NCBI RefSeq assembly: GCF_001547525.1
Contig: NZ_LNJP01000003.1
Span: 682,001-746,000 of the forward strand
Length of the DNA: 64,000 nt
Source of the DNA: Burkholderia anthina
GTDB taxonomy: Bacteria; Pseudomonadota; Gammaproteobacteria; Burkholderiales; Burkholderiaceae
Direction: 5' to 3'
The translations under genes were made by a program, and so were the position numbers. The first letter of the stretch is position 1; the number at the start of each line of letters is the position of its first letter. A model generated the notes under the pieces. It did not search any database. It saw nothing but the letters and a program-made list of their open reading frames with translations, and was not told the DNA's origin. Shown one piece after another: positions 56,331 to 64,000 of this stretch.

Positions 56331-56800
56331 AGCCCAAAAATGAAGTTTGCTCAGCACCGCGACGAGCAACTCCTCGAACACACCAAGCGGGATGGCGTCG
56401 TCATGCTCCCTGGCCCACGATACATATCGATCCAAACCCGCGCCGGTCATCCACGCCTGTATGAATCTGGCCGATATTCGTGCGCCGTCCGCTCCGCGCG
56501 TCCCTATGGCACTTTCGTCCGGTCCAATATCGCGCATGCCAGCCCAGAAAAGTTGCGCTCCGACGATAGACCGTCATGCCATCGCTGGCCCCCTTCCCAC
56601 TCAACACCGTGTACGGTACACCGTCGGCCTCCGCAAGCGGACCGGTTACGGCCCACTCTGGCACCACTCTTTGTGGCAGTGCAATTGGCGTACCGTCATT
56701 GATTCCACGGTATATATCCAGATTGCTCGCTACGATCACCGGACGAGTTGCCTCCGTGTTTGGGGCAACAACGTTCCTGTTCTGGTGCAGTACCAAGCTA
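56331..56800 (-). pseudogene. Frameshifted and truncated gene between CDI modules
   Basis: Starts at a TTG (56796) right after the barstar-like gene: VAPNTEATRPVIVASNLDIY, then PLAEADGVPYTVLSGKG and MTVYRRSATF. A one-base loss in a T run near 56550 shifts the frame; the other frame continues FWAGMRDIGPDESAIGTRGA, ISARFIQAWMTGAG, FEELLVAVLSKLHF. Its end runs into the cdiA homology of the next module, so the 3' end was lost at recombination. Likely a dead immunity or accessory gene; no family recognised. Confidence 0.5.
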
Positions 56801-57184
56801 TCACTCTCGCAGCATGCGTTCTACAGCGTCCTTGTCGGATTCGGCAAATACAACCTCGAAGCGATGAGCTTCATCTGGACGCCAATCGAGAACTGAATCG
56901 CGCAACAAACGCAAATAGATCTTCAGCTCTGACTGCTGCAACAGCGGGAGATCAGGATGGACTAACACGATGTCGTGTTCGTCCAGCCAACTGAAGTCGC
57001 GCAAGCAGTCAAACAACGCATCCCAGTTAAATCCGAAATAAGCGGGGAATACAAGCAAGGACGCTAGCGCCTCAAGCAAGCCATTCTTCGTTCCAATGGT
57101 CGCAGGGAGCATAGCAACAAATGCGTCTTTCGGGCTGTAATAGCTCGGCTGCGCTTCGTAACGAAACGGGTTGACGATTGTCAT
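56801..57184 (-). CDS. cdiI: Barstar-like immunity protein CdiI
   Basis: 127 residues from the ATG at 57184, preceded by AAAGGTG; a GTG at 57193 overlapping the cdiA stop is the alternative. Barstar fold pattern: a central helix with LLEALASLLVFPAYFGFNWDALFDCLRDFSWL, the family block in which a barstar-type Asp contacts the RNase active site, then ELKIYLRLLRDSVLDW. It fits the ribonuclease at the CdiA C-terminus, encoded just upstream. Cytoplasmic protector against self or sibling toxin. Confidence 0.82.
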   Translation of the reverse strand: MTIVNPFRYEAQPSYYSPKDAFVAMLPATIGTKNGLLEALASLLVFPAYFGFNWDALFDCLRDFSWLDEHDIVLVHPDLPLLQQSELKIYLRLLRDSVLDWRPDEAHRFEVVFAESDKDAVERMLRE

Positions 57185-57189
57185 CGCGG

Positions 57190-60100
57190 TCACCTTTTCA
57201 CGGGAATGAATGTCTCGTAGTGGTCGGGCGTGTAATAAACTTCGCCATTTTGCCCGGTCACGATCCGCTGTGGACCGGCACCTTTCACCCCGGGCGTCGG
57301 AACAACATATTCCTTGTAGAAGCCTACTGGCTGCGACGGCAAGAGTCCCTCCTCATTTTTGAAGGTGGTGCCATCGTTACGTGACGGATACTTCACACCA
57401 GCGGCGATTCGGTCTAGCGTCGGCTGAAGATTAACGGTGCCTTGGTAGATGTTTCCGGTAGCCCGATCAGTGACCGTCACGCCAGCGATCATGGGTGCAG
57501 AGCCGGAGGTGCTGTTTGTGCCCCCTTCCGTGCTCGCCCCCGCGTAATCGCTGCCCCGACCTGCAGAGGCTCGAGAAACATCCCCCGGCGCCTTCGGCAG
57601 GCTATATCCCGCCGCACCGGCCAGGATACCCTCCACTGCAACGCCCATTTGCGCGGCCGAGTAAGCGCGCTCGTTCGACCCGCCGAAGGCATACACCATA
57701 CCTGCGAATGCCCCCGCCAGTGGACTGCCCAGCATGGTGTTCAGCGTCGCAGCGCCGACCGACGAACCCGAGTTCGTTGGAATACTCGTAATCTGGGGCC
57801 CGTTGGCATACGTGAAAGGCACGCTTTCCGGCCCCGCCGCAAACTGCAGCGGATTCGCGTACGTGTAATTCAGCCCCCCCCCCAAAGGGTTCGTGAAGAT
57901 CAGATTCCCACCCGCTTTGGCCGCCTGAATCTGCGCTTGGCATGCCGCGTTAGCCCCTCCCGCACACGCCTGCGCCAGATTCTGATCATTCTGGGCCGAC
58001 AAGGCAGCGAGCTGGTTCTGCTGACTACAGGCCGGCCCAGAGCCCCCCTGCTGCTGACATGAGGCCGCCGCCTGTTCATACTGCTCCTGCTGCGACAACG
58101 TCATTGAGCTTGGCCGCACATGACTCAGCCAGTTGTTCTGTGTCTCGTTCTGCGCCGCCGACACCGCACCTTGAACGTTGAACCCCAATGCGCCTGCAAC
58201 CGAAGCGCTCACTAGCGTTTCGATCACATTCAGCACTGGCGCGGGAATGCTGCCCGTCGCATCGATGATTGGGTTCAGGCCAGCAGACAACGCGCCCCCA
58301 AGCGCCCCCGCCGCACAGCCGGTCCCTCCCGCGGCACCGCCCGCGCAACCCAGCGCCGCGTGCGCGACCACATAACCCACCTTGAAACCGTCGCCGGTCC
58401 CAAAGAAGCCTGTGTCGTTCAGTTCCCCAATCGCGCCAGCACCCACGGCGGCCAGATCGCTGACGACGCTGCCTTTCAGGACCTCCCCGAAGCTGCCGCC
58501 GTATACCGCCGTGTTGACCGTAGCCGATATGAGGCCGCGGCCAACCATCCCAACCGCCGCTTGAGTGATCTGATCAAGCGTGGCCGTACCAGCGACGAGG
58601 CTATCCCCCAAGGACGACAGCGAAGCCGCGTTAAGCCCGAGCCCCAGCGTCAACCCCTGCGTCAAATCAGCGACCACGCCGGCCTTAAGAACCTCCCCGA
58701 GGCTGAACCCTTGATCGCTGAACGCCTGATTCATCGCGGACGCCACCATGGCACCCACGACAGGCATCCCCATCGCGGACAGCGCCACCGCCGCCGCCAT
58801 CGAGAAAAGCTGATCCGGGCCAAATCCGCCCTGCTTCACGAACTCCGAATGCAGATGGTCGCTCAGCGTCTGCTGCGCGAAGTCCCCGCCGAGCTGCTGT
58901 TGCAGCGACGCGAGCATGGCCTGTGTCGCCGCCGCGTCCACCGTGCCATCCGCGTTGAGCTTCTGCAGCGCTCCACCGATCTGATTGAGCGCCTGAACAT
59001 TCAACTCCATGTTCGCCGCGCTCATGAACCCGCCCGGCTGCACCACCGTCCCCGTCGTCTTCAGATACCCGCCATCGACCTTCTGCCAGATCTCGCCGAC
59101 GTTGACCTGATTCGCCTGGTTCGTCAGCGTGTGCGTGTCGACGCTCAGCGTCCCCGACGCGGAGATGCTCCCCGTATTGAGGATGCTGCCGTTACCGTCC
59201 TGATTGAACTTCAGCGTGACGTCGTGTCCGGAGATGTTGCCGCCCGCCGACATCGCCTGCGTGTCCTGCGGCAAATACACCTGCGGCATCAGCGCCGTAA
59301 TCGTCGGGCACGACGCCGTGCCCGTCGCATGACACGACGGGTCCGGCACCGTCTGCTCGACGTACCACAGCATCGGCTTGTCGAGCGTGTTGATCTGCTC
59401 CTGCGTCAGCGCCGCGCCCAGTTGCAGGTCGTGCGCCTTCGAGTAATCGACCGCGTTCTGGTACAGGTACATCTTTTCCTGCGCCGTCACCGACAGGTTT
59501 TTCTCGTTGTCGTACGTCAACCCGTCGACGAAGCTCGACTTGCCGGTCTGCTTCAGCGCCGCCTGCTGCAACAGCAGATCCTCTTCCTGCGGGTTGTAAT
59601 AGAACAGCGTCGACGACGGCTGCAGCGCCGACGGCAGATTGTTCAGCAAGTCCTGCGGCCCGAGCGAGCCGAGCACGGAACCGCCGAGCGACGCGTCGAC
59701 GTACGACGCAGCGCCCGCGACCGGTGTCGGTAGCTTGCCGGTGCCGACTGCACGAGGCACGGACAGGTTCAGCCCCGGCAAGTCCACCGGGCTCAGCGAA
59801 ATGACTTGCGACGGCGCATTGACACGCGGCGTGTAGGTGTTCGCCGTCGTGATCCCGTTGATGAGCTTCTGGCCCGTCAACGACACATACGTGCCGATCA
59901 CGTTGCCGACGTTCTGGATCTGTCCGTTCGACGAGATCGACAGGTTCGGCGCCTGGATGGTCGCCGCGATGTTACCGACCGGCGTCGGCGGATCGATGGT
60001 GCCGCCCGTGCTCGTGTATGCGCTTCCGTATAACGCCTTGCACTGCTCCGGCGTGCCGCACGCCCAGATGTCGTGACGCTTGTCGCTGCTGAACATGCCC

Positions 60101-63100
60101 GTTTCCTGCACCCAGTGCGAGTGCCAGTAAGCGTTCAGCACCTGCGCCTCGTTCACGACGGGGCCTGCGACGGCGATCGTCGCGTTGTTGCCGGCCGCGA
60201 TCAGGCTGCCGATGTTCGTCAGGCTGCCCGCGTTGATCTGCAGGTTGTTGCCCGCGCTGATCACCGACGAGCTGCCCGACTGCTGGTCGACATAACCCTC
60301 GCAGTAGCTTTCCTTGTAGCCGCCGGCTGTCATGCAGCCCGAGTATTGCTCGTGCTTGCCGTAGTTCTCGTGTACCGGCACGGGCGGCGGCAGATTGTTG
60401 GTGATCGCGCCCGATACGTTGAGCTTGATGTCGTTGCCCGCAACGATGTTGCCGGACGTGTTGTTCAGGCTCTGTGCGGGCGTGGTCGAGTTCGCGGTCG
60501 TGCCGACACCGCCGATGACGATGTCGTGGCCCGCGAGCAGGTTGCCGTACGTATTGTTGATCTGGCCGGCCGCGATCACGAGATCGTGGCCGGCATAGAT
60601 CGTCGCATCGTTCTGGCTGTAGCCGAACGTCGTCGTGGTCGGGTTGTTGCCGCGCGGTTGGCCTGCGTTGCCGCAGGCGGAGTTCGGCACGCCGGAGGCG
60701 CAGCCGACCTGGCTCGAATAGTTCTGCTGGTTGCCCCCCTGGTTGGTCAGGGTACCCGATGTAATCGCGACATTGTTGCCTGCGTAAAGCAGGCCCGAGT
60801 TGACGAGATTTCCGCCGCCCACTGACAGGTCATTTCCGGCCGCAATCATGCCGGTCGGTGTAGACGAGCTCAGGGTCCCAGTGGACGTTGGGGCAATACT
60901 GTTGACCGCAATTTTAAAAGTCGTTACCGGCAAACCATCCGACGGGCTGCCCGACCCCTTCACGAATACCGGGCCAAAAGTGCTGTACATCCCGCCGAGC
61001 CATGCACTCTGCGATCCCGTTTTCGCCAGTGTGTCATTGAGCTGCGTCAGGAACGCCGTGTACTGTGCTTGATCGACTTGCCGAACCGTTTGATTGACGA
61101 GTGTAGGCGCTACTGCACTGTTGTCCAGCCATTGGACATTCAGCCGTATATCGCCCTGCGCCGCAATCTGACCGCCTCGGTTCGAGAGAGACGATGCCGT
61201 GAGCGAAATCGAATTTCCTGCGGAAATGACGCCCGAAGTACCAGCCTGCTGGCTTGTGACCGTTTCGTGAACAGTCGGCAGCGTGAAGGTCTGCGTAGTG
61301 GAAGAAGGCGCCGTCGCGCCCGTTTCGATCGCCCATCTGGGAGCAGCGCTATCAATGGCGTTCCCTGTTCCCAGGTATGCGTTGTACTGGCCAAACGTGA
61401 TAGCGCCAGAACCAGCCGCAGGCTGTGTACCCACGATAAAGCACCGGTCCAAACCGGCACACTGCCGATTGGCAGAGTCCGTCGACAACCCGGATGGCGA
61501 AAGAAGATCTCCCAGGGTCGCGCTGACGGTATGCGGGCTGGGCACATAATATCCACCGCTATCGCCCGGCGCCGGAACACGCTGCAACTGCCACTCGGTC
61601 TTCGTCCCTACCGCCCCCGACCATAGCAACTCGGGATCGACAACGTCCCGCGTCGTCGTAGTAGCGACACCCGGGGCCGTCTGATCGTTCACGACCGATG
61701 CCGCTGAAATATCGACATTCCGCTGCGCAAAGATCGATCCACCCGTGTTCTGCAGCGTCCCACCCAAGCGAAACACCGCATCGCCCTTCGACTGCGTCGT
61801 CGCGCCCTGGTTGTCGTAGTTGCCACCATTGACGTTGAGAACGTTCCCTGCCTCAACCGTCCCGCGGTTCGTCGTATCGCCATTCAGCGTCAACGCATTA
61901 TCCGCATGCATCACCGCCCCGGCCGCATTATTCAGCGTGCCGTTGAACGTCACATCCGACCCGGTAACCTGCCCGTGATTCTCGAAGCTGCCGCCGGCCG
62001 TCAGCGTCAACGGCGACGTCCCGGTGATCGTGCCGTCGTTCGTGATCCCGTTCAGCCCCGTCAGCGAAACGCTCTGCCCGCCGTAATTCCACGTGCCGCC
62101 GACACTCACGTACCCGGCCGTGATGGACAGATTGCCGCCCTGGCTGATCGTCCCCTGCGACGGATCGAACGCCATGTTGACCGCGCTGATCCCCATGTTC
62201 CGTTGCGCGAGCAACTGTCCGCCCGCGTTGTAGAACGCGCCATTGCCGCCATTGATCGTCAGCGACACGTCGCCGGTCGCACCGGTCGCGGCCTTCGGGT
62301 TGCCGGCAAAAACGATCCCGTTCTGGTTGTTCAGCGTACCGGTATTGACGTTGAGCGCGTTCACCGCCATCAGCGAGCCGCCCACGTTCGTCAGCGCGCC
62401 CCCGACGGTGACGTTCGTCGTCGTCCCGTTCACCAGCCCGGCGTTCGCGAAGCTCGATGCATTGATCGTCGTCGTGCCGATCGACGCGAGCGACGCACCG
62501 GCCGCGTTCGTCAGGCTCGGCGCCGACACGTTGAGCGATCCGGCCAGCACGTTCGCGGCGTTGTACAGCCCGTTCTGCGAAGCCAGCGTCGCGTTGCCGA
62601 CGACGTTCACCGCCTTGCCGCCCGCCAGCGTGAGCTGGTTCGACGCCTGCGCGGTGAGCGCGCCGCCGACCGTCGCATTGCCGAGCGTCACGTTCGAGCC
62701 GTTCACCTGCAGGTTCTGCGATGCGACGAGCGATGCATTGCCGGCATCGACCGTTCCCTGCGCGGAAACGGTCACGTTCTTCGATCCGACGGCCGAACCG
62801 CTCAGCGTGACGTTGCCGCCCGACACACCCAGTTGCCCGGCCACGATGCTGTTGCCGGTCAACGCGACGGTTTGCCCCGCATGCAGCGTCGCGTCGCCGT
62901 TCGCCGACACGCCCGCGACCGACACGTTGCCGCCGATGCCGTTGATGTCGACGGTCCCCATCGAACCCACGCCGCCCGCGAGCGACACGTTGTTCGCGGC
63001 CTGTACCACGACATTGCCGCCCGACTGCAACAACCCGCCGAACGACACGCTGCCGCCTGTCGACTTTGCCGACACATCGCCGACCGCGGTGGTCGCGCCG

Positions 63101-64000
63101 AGCGACATGTCGCCGCCGGATACCGCCGTCAACTTGCCGGCGCCCTGAATCGCGCCGAGCGTGATGCTGTTTCCGGCATGGGCGGCGATGTCCTTGCCGT
63201 ACGTCAGTGCCGCACCGCCGCCGAGCGCACCGCCCGCGTCGATGCTCGCGGCCCCGAGACCGAACAGCGCGCCGCCGAGCGTCATCGCGCCGCCCGACGT
63301 CAACGCCGTATCGCCGTTCACGAGCCCGCCGGAGAGCAGCGCGAGTCCGCCGCCCGCATTGGCCCGGAGATTGCCGGTCGACACGACCGCGCCGCCGACG
63401 CCGAGATTGCCCGCCGTCGCGGTCAGCGTCGCGTCGCCGGTCGAATTGATTCCGCCCGCGACACCGAGGGTACGCCCGGCCGTCACGTTCAGCGCACCAC
63501 CGCTGGATGCCGCACCGATACCCGCATCGCGCGCGGCCGCGATCGTCGTCGCGGTGCCCGACGTCACCGCGCCGTTCACCATCACGTCGCCGGCGCCGTT
63601 GCGGCCCTGCGCCTGCAATCCGATTGCGCCGCCCGCCTGAACCGAGCCGGCCGACAAGTCGTTGCCGGCGGTCATCGCGAGATCGCCGTTGGTCGCGACG
63701 TTGCCCGTTACCGCAATATTGCCGCCCGCGTTGACGTTCGCCTGGTGCGCGAACGCGATCGCGCCGGCATTCACCGAGCCGCCCGCCGTCAACGTGCCGC
63801 TTTGCTGCGCGCCAACGCCTGCGAGCGTCATGTCGCGGCCCGCGTTCAGCGCAGCATTGCCGCCCGCGACACTCTGCCCGGTCACCGCGATGTCCTGTGC
63901 CGCCACGACGTTCAGGTTGCCCTGCGTCGTCAGGCTCGTCGCGCTCGCGTTCCCGCCCGAAGCGGTTACGGCGAGATCGCCGGCCGAATTGACCGCCGAA
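57190..64000 (-). CDS. cdiA: CdiA contact-dependent inhibition toxin with guanyl-specific ribonuclease tip (5' end outside window)
   Basis: The frame is open to the right edge, so over 2270 C-terminal residues are seen and the signal/TPS domain lies outside. Layout from N to C: long FHA-type hemagglutinin repeats (ALNAGRDMTLAGVGAQQSGT, many N-G-N/A-G-G units), a receptor/periplasmic stretch with Cys-containing blocks (about 60000-61500), the PQVYLPQDTQAMSAGGN region, then a Gly/Ala pretoxin part with LGCAGGAAGGTGCAAGALGG (DUF637-like). The last ~90 residues are a ribonuclease: YPSRNDGTTFKNEEGLLPSQ, PVGFYKEYVVPTPG, RIVTGQNGEVYYTPDHYETF, as in RNase Sa/N1 enzymes, with the catalytic Glu, Arg and His in place. 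It is exported by CdiB and delivered to neighbours on contact. A barstar-like gene follows. Confidence 0.93.
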   Translation of the reverse strand, partial: SAVNSAGDLAVTASGGNASATSLTTQGNLNVVAAQDIAVTGQSVAGGNAALNAGRDMTLAGVGAQQSGTLTAGGSVNAGAIAFAHQANVNAGGNIAVTGNVATNGDLAMTAGNDLSAGSVQAGGAIGLQAQGRNGAGDVMVNGAVTSGTATTIAAARDAGIGAASSGGALNVTAGRTLGVAGGINSTGDATLTATAGNLGVGGAVVSTGNLRANAGGGLALLSGGLVNGDTALTSGGAMTLGGALFGLGAASIDAGGALGGGAALTYGKDIAAHAGNSITLGAIQGAGKLTAVSGGDMSLGATTAVGDVSAKSTGGSVSFGGLLQSGGNVVVQAANNVSLAGGVGSMGTVDINGIGGNVSVAGVSANGDATLHAGQTVALTGNSIVAGQLGVSGGNVTLSGSAVGSKNVTVSAQGTVDAGNASLVASQNLQVNGSNVTLGNATVGGALTAQASNQLTLAGGKAVNVVGNATLASQNGLYNAANVLAGSLNVSAPSLTNAAGASLASIGTTTINASSFANAGLVNGTTTNVTVGGALTNVGGSLMAVNALNVNTGTLNNQNGIVFAGNPKAATGATGDVSLTINGGNGAFYNAGGQLLAQRNMGISAVNMAFDPSQGTISQGGNLSITAGYVSVGGTWNYGGQSVSLTGLNGITNDGTITGTSPLTLTAGGSFENHGQVTGSDVTFNGTLNNAAGAVMHADNALTLNGDTTNRGTVEAGNVLNVNGGNYDNQGATTQSKGDAVFRLGGTLQNTGGSIFAQRNVDISAASVVNDQTAPGVATTTTRDVVDPELLWSGAVGTKTEWQLQRVPAPGDSGGYYVPSPHTVSATLGDLLSPSGLSTDSANRQCAGLDRCFIVGTQPAAGSGAITFGQYNAYLGTGNAIDSAAPRWAIETGATAPSSTTQTFTLPTVHETVTSQQAGTSGVISAGNSISLTASSLSNRGGQIAAQGDIRLNVQWLDNSAVAPTLVNQTVRQVDQAQYTAFLTQLNDTLAKTGSQSAWLGGMYSTFGPVFVKGSGSPSDGLPVTTFKIAVNSIAPTSTGTLSSSTPTGMIAAGNDLSVGGGNLVNSGLLYAGNNVAITSGTLTNQGGNQQNYSSQVGCASGVPNSACGNAGQPRGNNPTTTTFGYSQNDATIYAGHDLVIAAGQINNTYGNLLAGHDIVIGGVGTTANSTTPAQSLNNTSGNIVAGNDIKLNVSGAITNNLPPPVPVHENYGKHEQYSGCMTAGGYKESYCEGYVDQQSGSSSVISAGNNLQINAGSLTNIGSLIAAGNNATIAVAGPVVNEAQVLNAYWHSHWVQETGMFSSDKRHDIWACGTPEQCKALYGSAYTSTGGTIDPPTPVGNIAATIQAPNLSISSNGQIQNVGNVIGTYVSLTGQKLINGITTANTYTPRVNAPSQVISLSPVDLPGLNLSVPRAVGTGKLPTPVAGAASYVDASLGGSVLGSLGPQDLLNNLPSALQPSSTLFYYNPQEEDLLLQQAALKQTGKSSFVDGLTYDNEKNLSVTAQEKMYLYQNAVDYSKAHDLQLGAALTQEQINTLDKPMLWYVEQTVPDPSCHATGTASCPTITALMPQVYLPQDTQAMSAGGNISGHDVTLKFNQDGNGSILNTGSISASGTLSVDTHTLTNQANQVNVGEIWQKVDGGYLKTTGTVVQPGGFMSAANMELNVQALNQIGGALQKLNADGTVDAAATQAMLASLQQQLGGDFAQQTLSDHLHSEFVKQGGFGPDQLFSMAAAVALSAMGMPVVGAMVASAMNQAFSDQGFSLGEVLKAGVVADLTQGLTLGLGLNAASLSSLGDSLVAGTATLDQITQAAVGMVGRGLISATVNTAVYGGSFGEVLKGSVVSDLAAVGAGAIGELNDTGFFGTGDGFKVGYVVAHAALGCAGGAAGGTGCAAGALGGALSAGLNPIIDATGSIPAPVLNVIETLVSASVAGALGFNVQGAVSAAQNETQNNWLSHVRPSSMTLSQQEQYEQAAASCQQQGGSGPACSQQNQLAALSAQNDQNLAQACAGGANAACQAQIQAAKAGGNLIFTNPLGGGLNYTYANPLQFAAGPESVPFTYANGPQITSIPTNSGSSVGAATLNTMLGSPLAGAFAGMVYAFGGSNERAYSAAQMGVAVEGILAGAAGYSLPKAPGDVSRASAGRGSDYAGASTEGGTNSTSGSAPMIAGVTVTDRATGNIYQGTVNLQPTLDRIAAGVKYPSRNDGTTFKNEEGLLPSQPVGFYKEYVVPTPGVKGAGPQRIVTGQNGEVYYTPDHYETFIPVKR
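58960..59380 (-). repeat. Main-gene copy of the duplicated cdiA segment
   Basis: Partner of the repeat at 55910-56330. It lies upstream of the ribonuclease tail, so an exchange here would replace the whole CT region and its pretoxin part with that of the orphan module. Confidence 0.8.

Noticed and set aside
62243..63148. Pro/Thr/Val-rich plus-strand ORF opposite cdiA
   Set aside because: The periodic composition mirrors the FHA repeats on the other strand; no ribosome-binding site or known motif.
57190..64000. Repeating GC-rich units in cdiA as a possible CRISPR or satellite array
   Set aside because: Units are degenerate at DNA level and keep the protein frame; they are FHA-type protein repeats.

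Overview
The high GC content (most genes about 65-70%), the gene families present and the mix of core and accessory loci suggest a Burkholderia chromosome, most likely the B. cepacia complex. This is inferred from gene content; no species call is made. No rRNA, tRNA or CRISPR array was found.

Layout. 1-2190: the end of an AraC-type regulator and a two-subunit aconitase-X dehydratase. 2368-8555: two paralogous MarR regulators, a LysR regulator and a tripartite efflux operon (HlyD/EmrA adaptor, DHA2/EmrB pump, NodT outer-membrane channel); a similar TGCATATGCA-like palindrome lies beside both marR genes and the pump operon. 8595-9122: dead IS3 element. 9126-15689: an orphan vgrG type VI secretion island on the minus strand (VgrG, DUF3304 lipoprotein, Tle1-type phospholipase, DUF4123 adaptor, PAAR tip), followed by a TIGR02594-type wall-hydrolase-like gene and a divergent membrane protein. 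17672-21294: LysR regulator, MHS-type MFS transporter and amidohydrolase. 21602-23759: an IS30 element with an IS481 element nested inside it. 23907-25693: a clearly AT-richer two-gene operon, a ParA-like ATPase followed by a single-domain RelA/SpoT (p)ppGpp-synthetase-like protein.

26145-50607 is mostly ordinary backbone: chemoreceptor, GST, intracellular PHA depolymerase, cupin, a histidine-type ABC importer whose binding-protein gene is almost wholly deleted, porin, HutC-type repressor, glycosyltransferase with divergent TetR, alpha/beta hydrolase, LysR, amino-acid permease, diguanylate cyclase, FUSC transporter, argG and two lipoproteins. Several regulatory palindromes lie here: a HutC-like TGTA-N2-TACA site before the ABC importer, a perfect FNR/ANR-type box before the diguanylate cyclase, and a TetR-type operator.

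51183-64000 is the 3' part of a contact-dependent inhibition (CDI) locus on the minus strand. A giant CdiA enters from beyond the right edge and ends in a guanyl-specific ribonuclease (RNase Sa/barnase-type) domain, followed directly by a barstar-like immunity gene. Behind it lie decaying or orphan modules: a frameshifted ORF, an orphan CdiA-CT with its own immunity gene, an IS30-truncated third toxin tail with a putative immunity gene, and an Imm5-like gene. The array looks like a store of toxin/immunity cassettes built by recombination through repeated cdiA segments. It and the ParA/alarmone-synthetase pair are the most interesting parts of the window.
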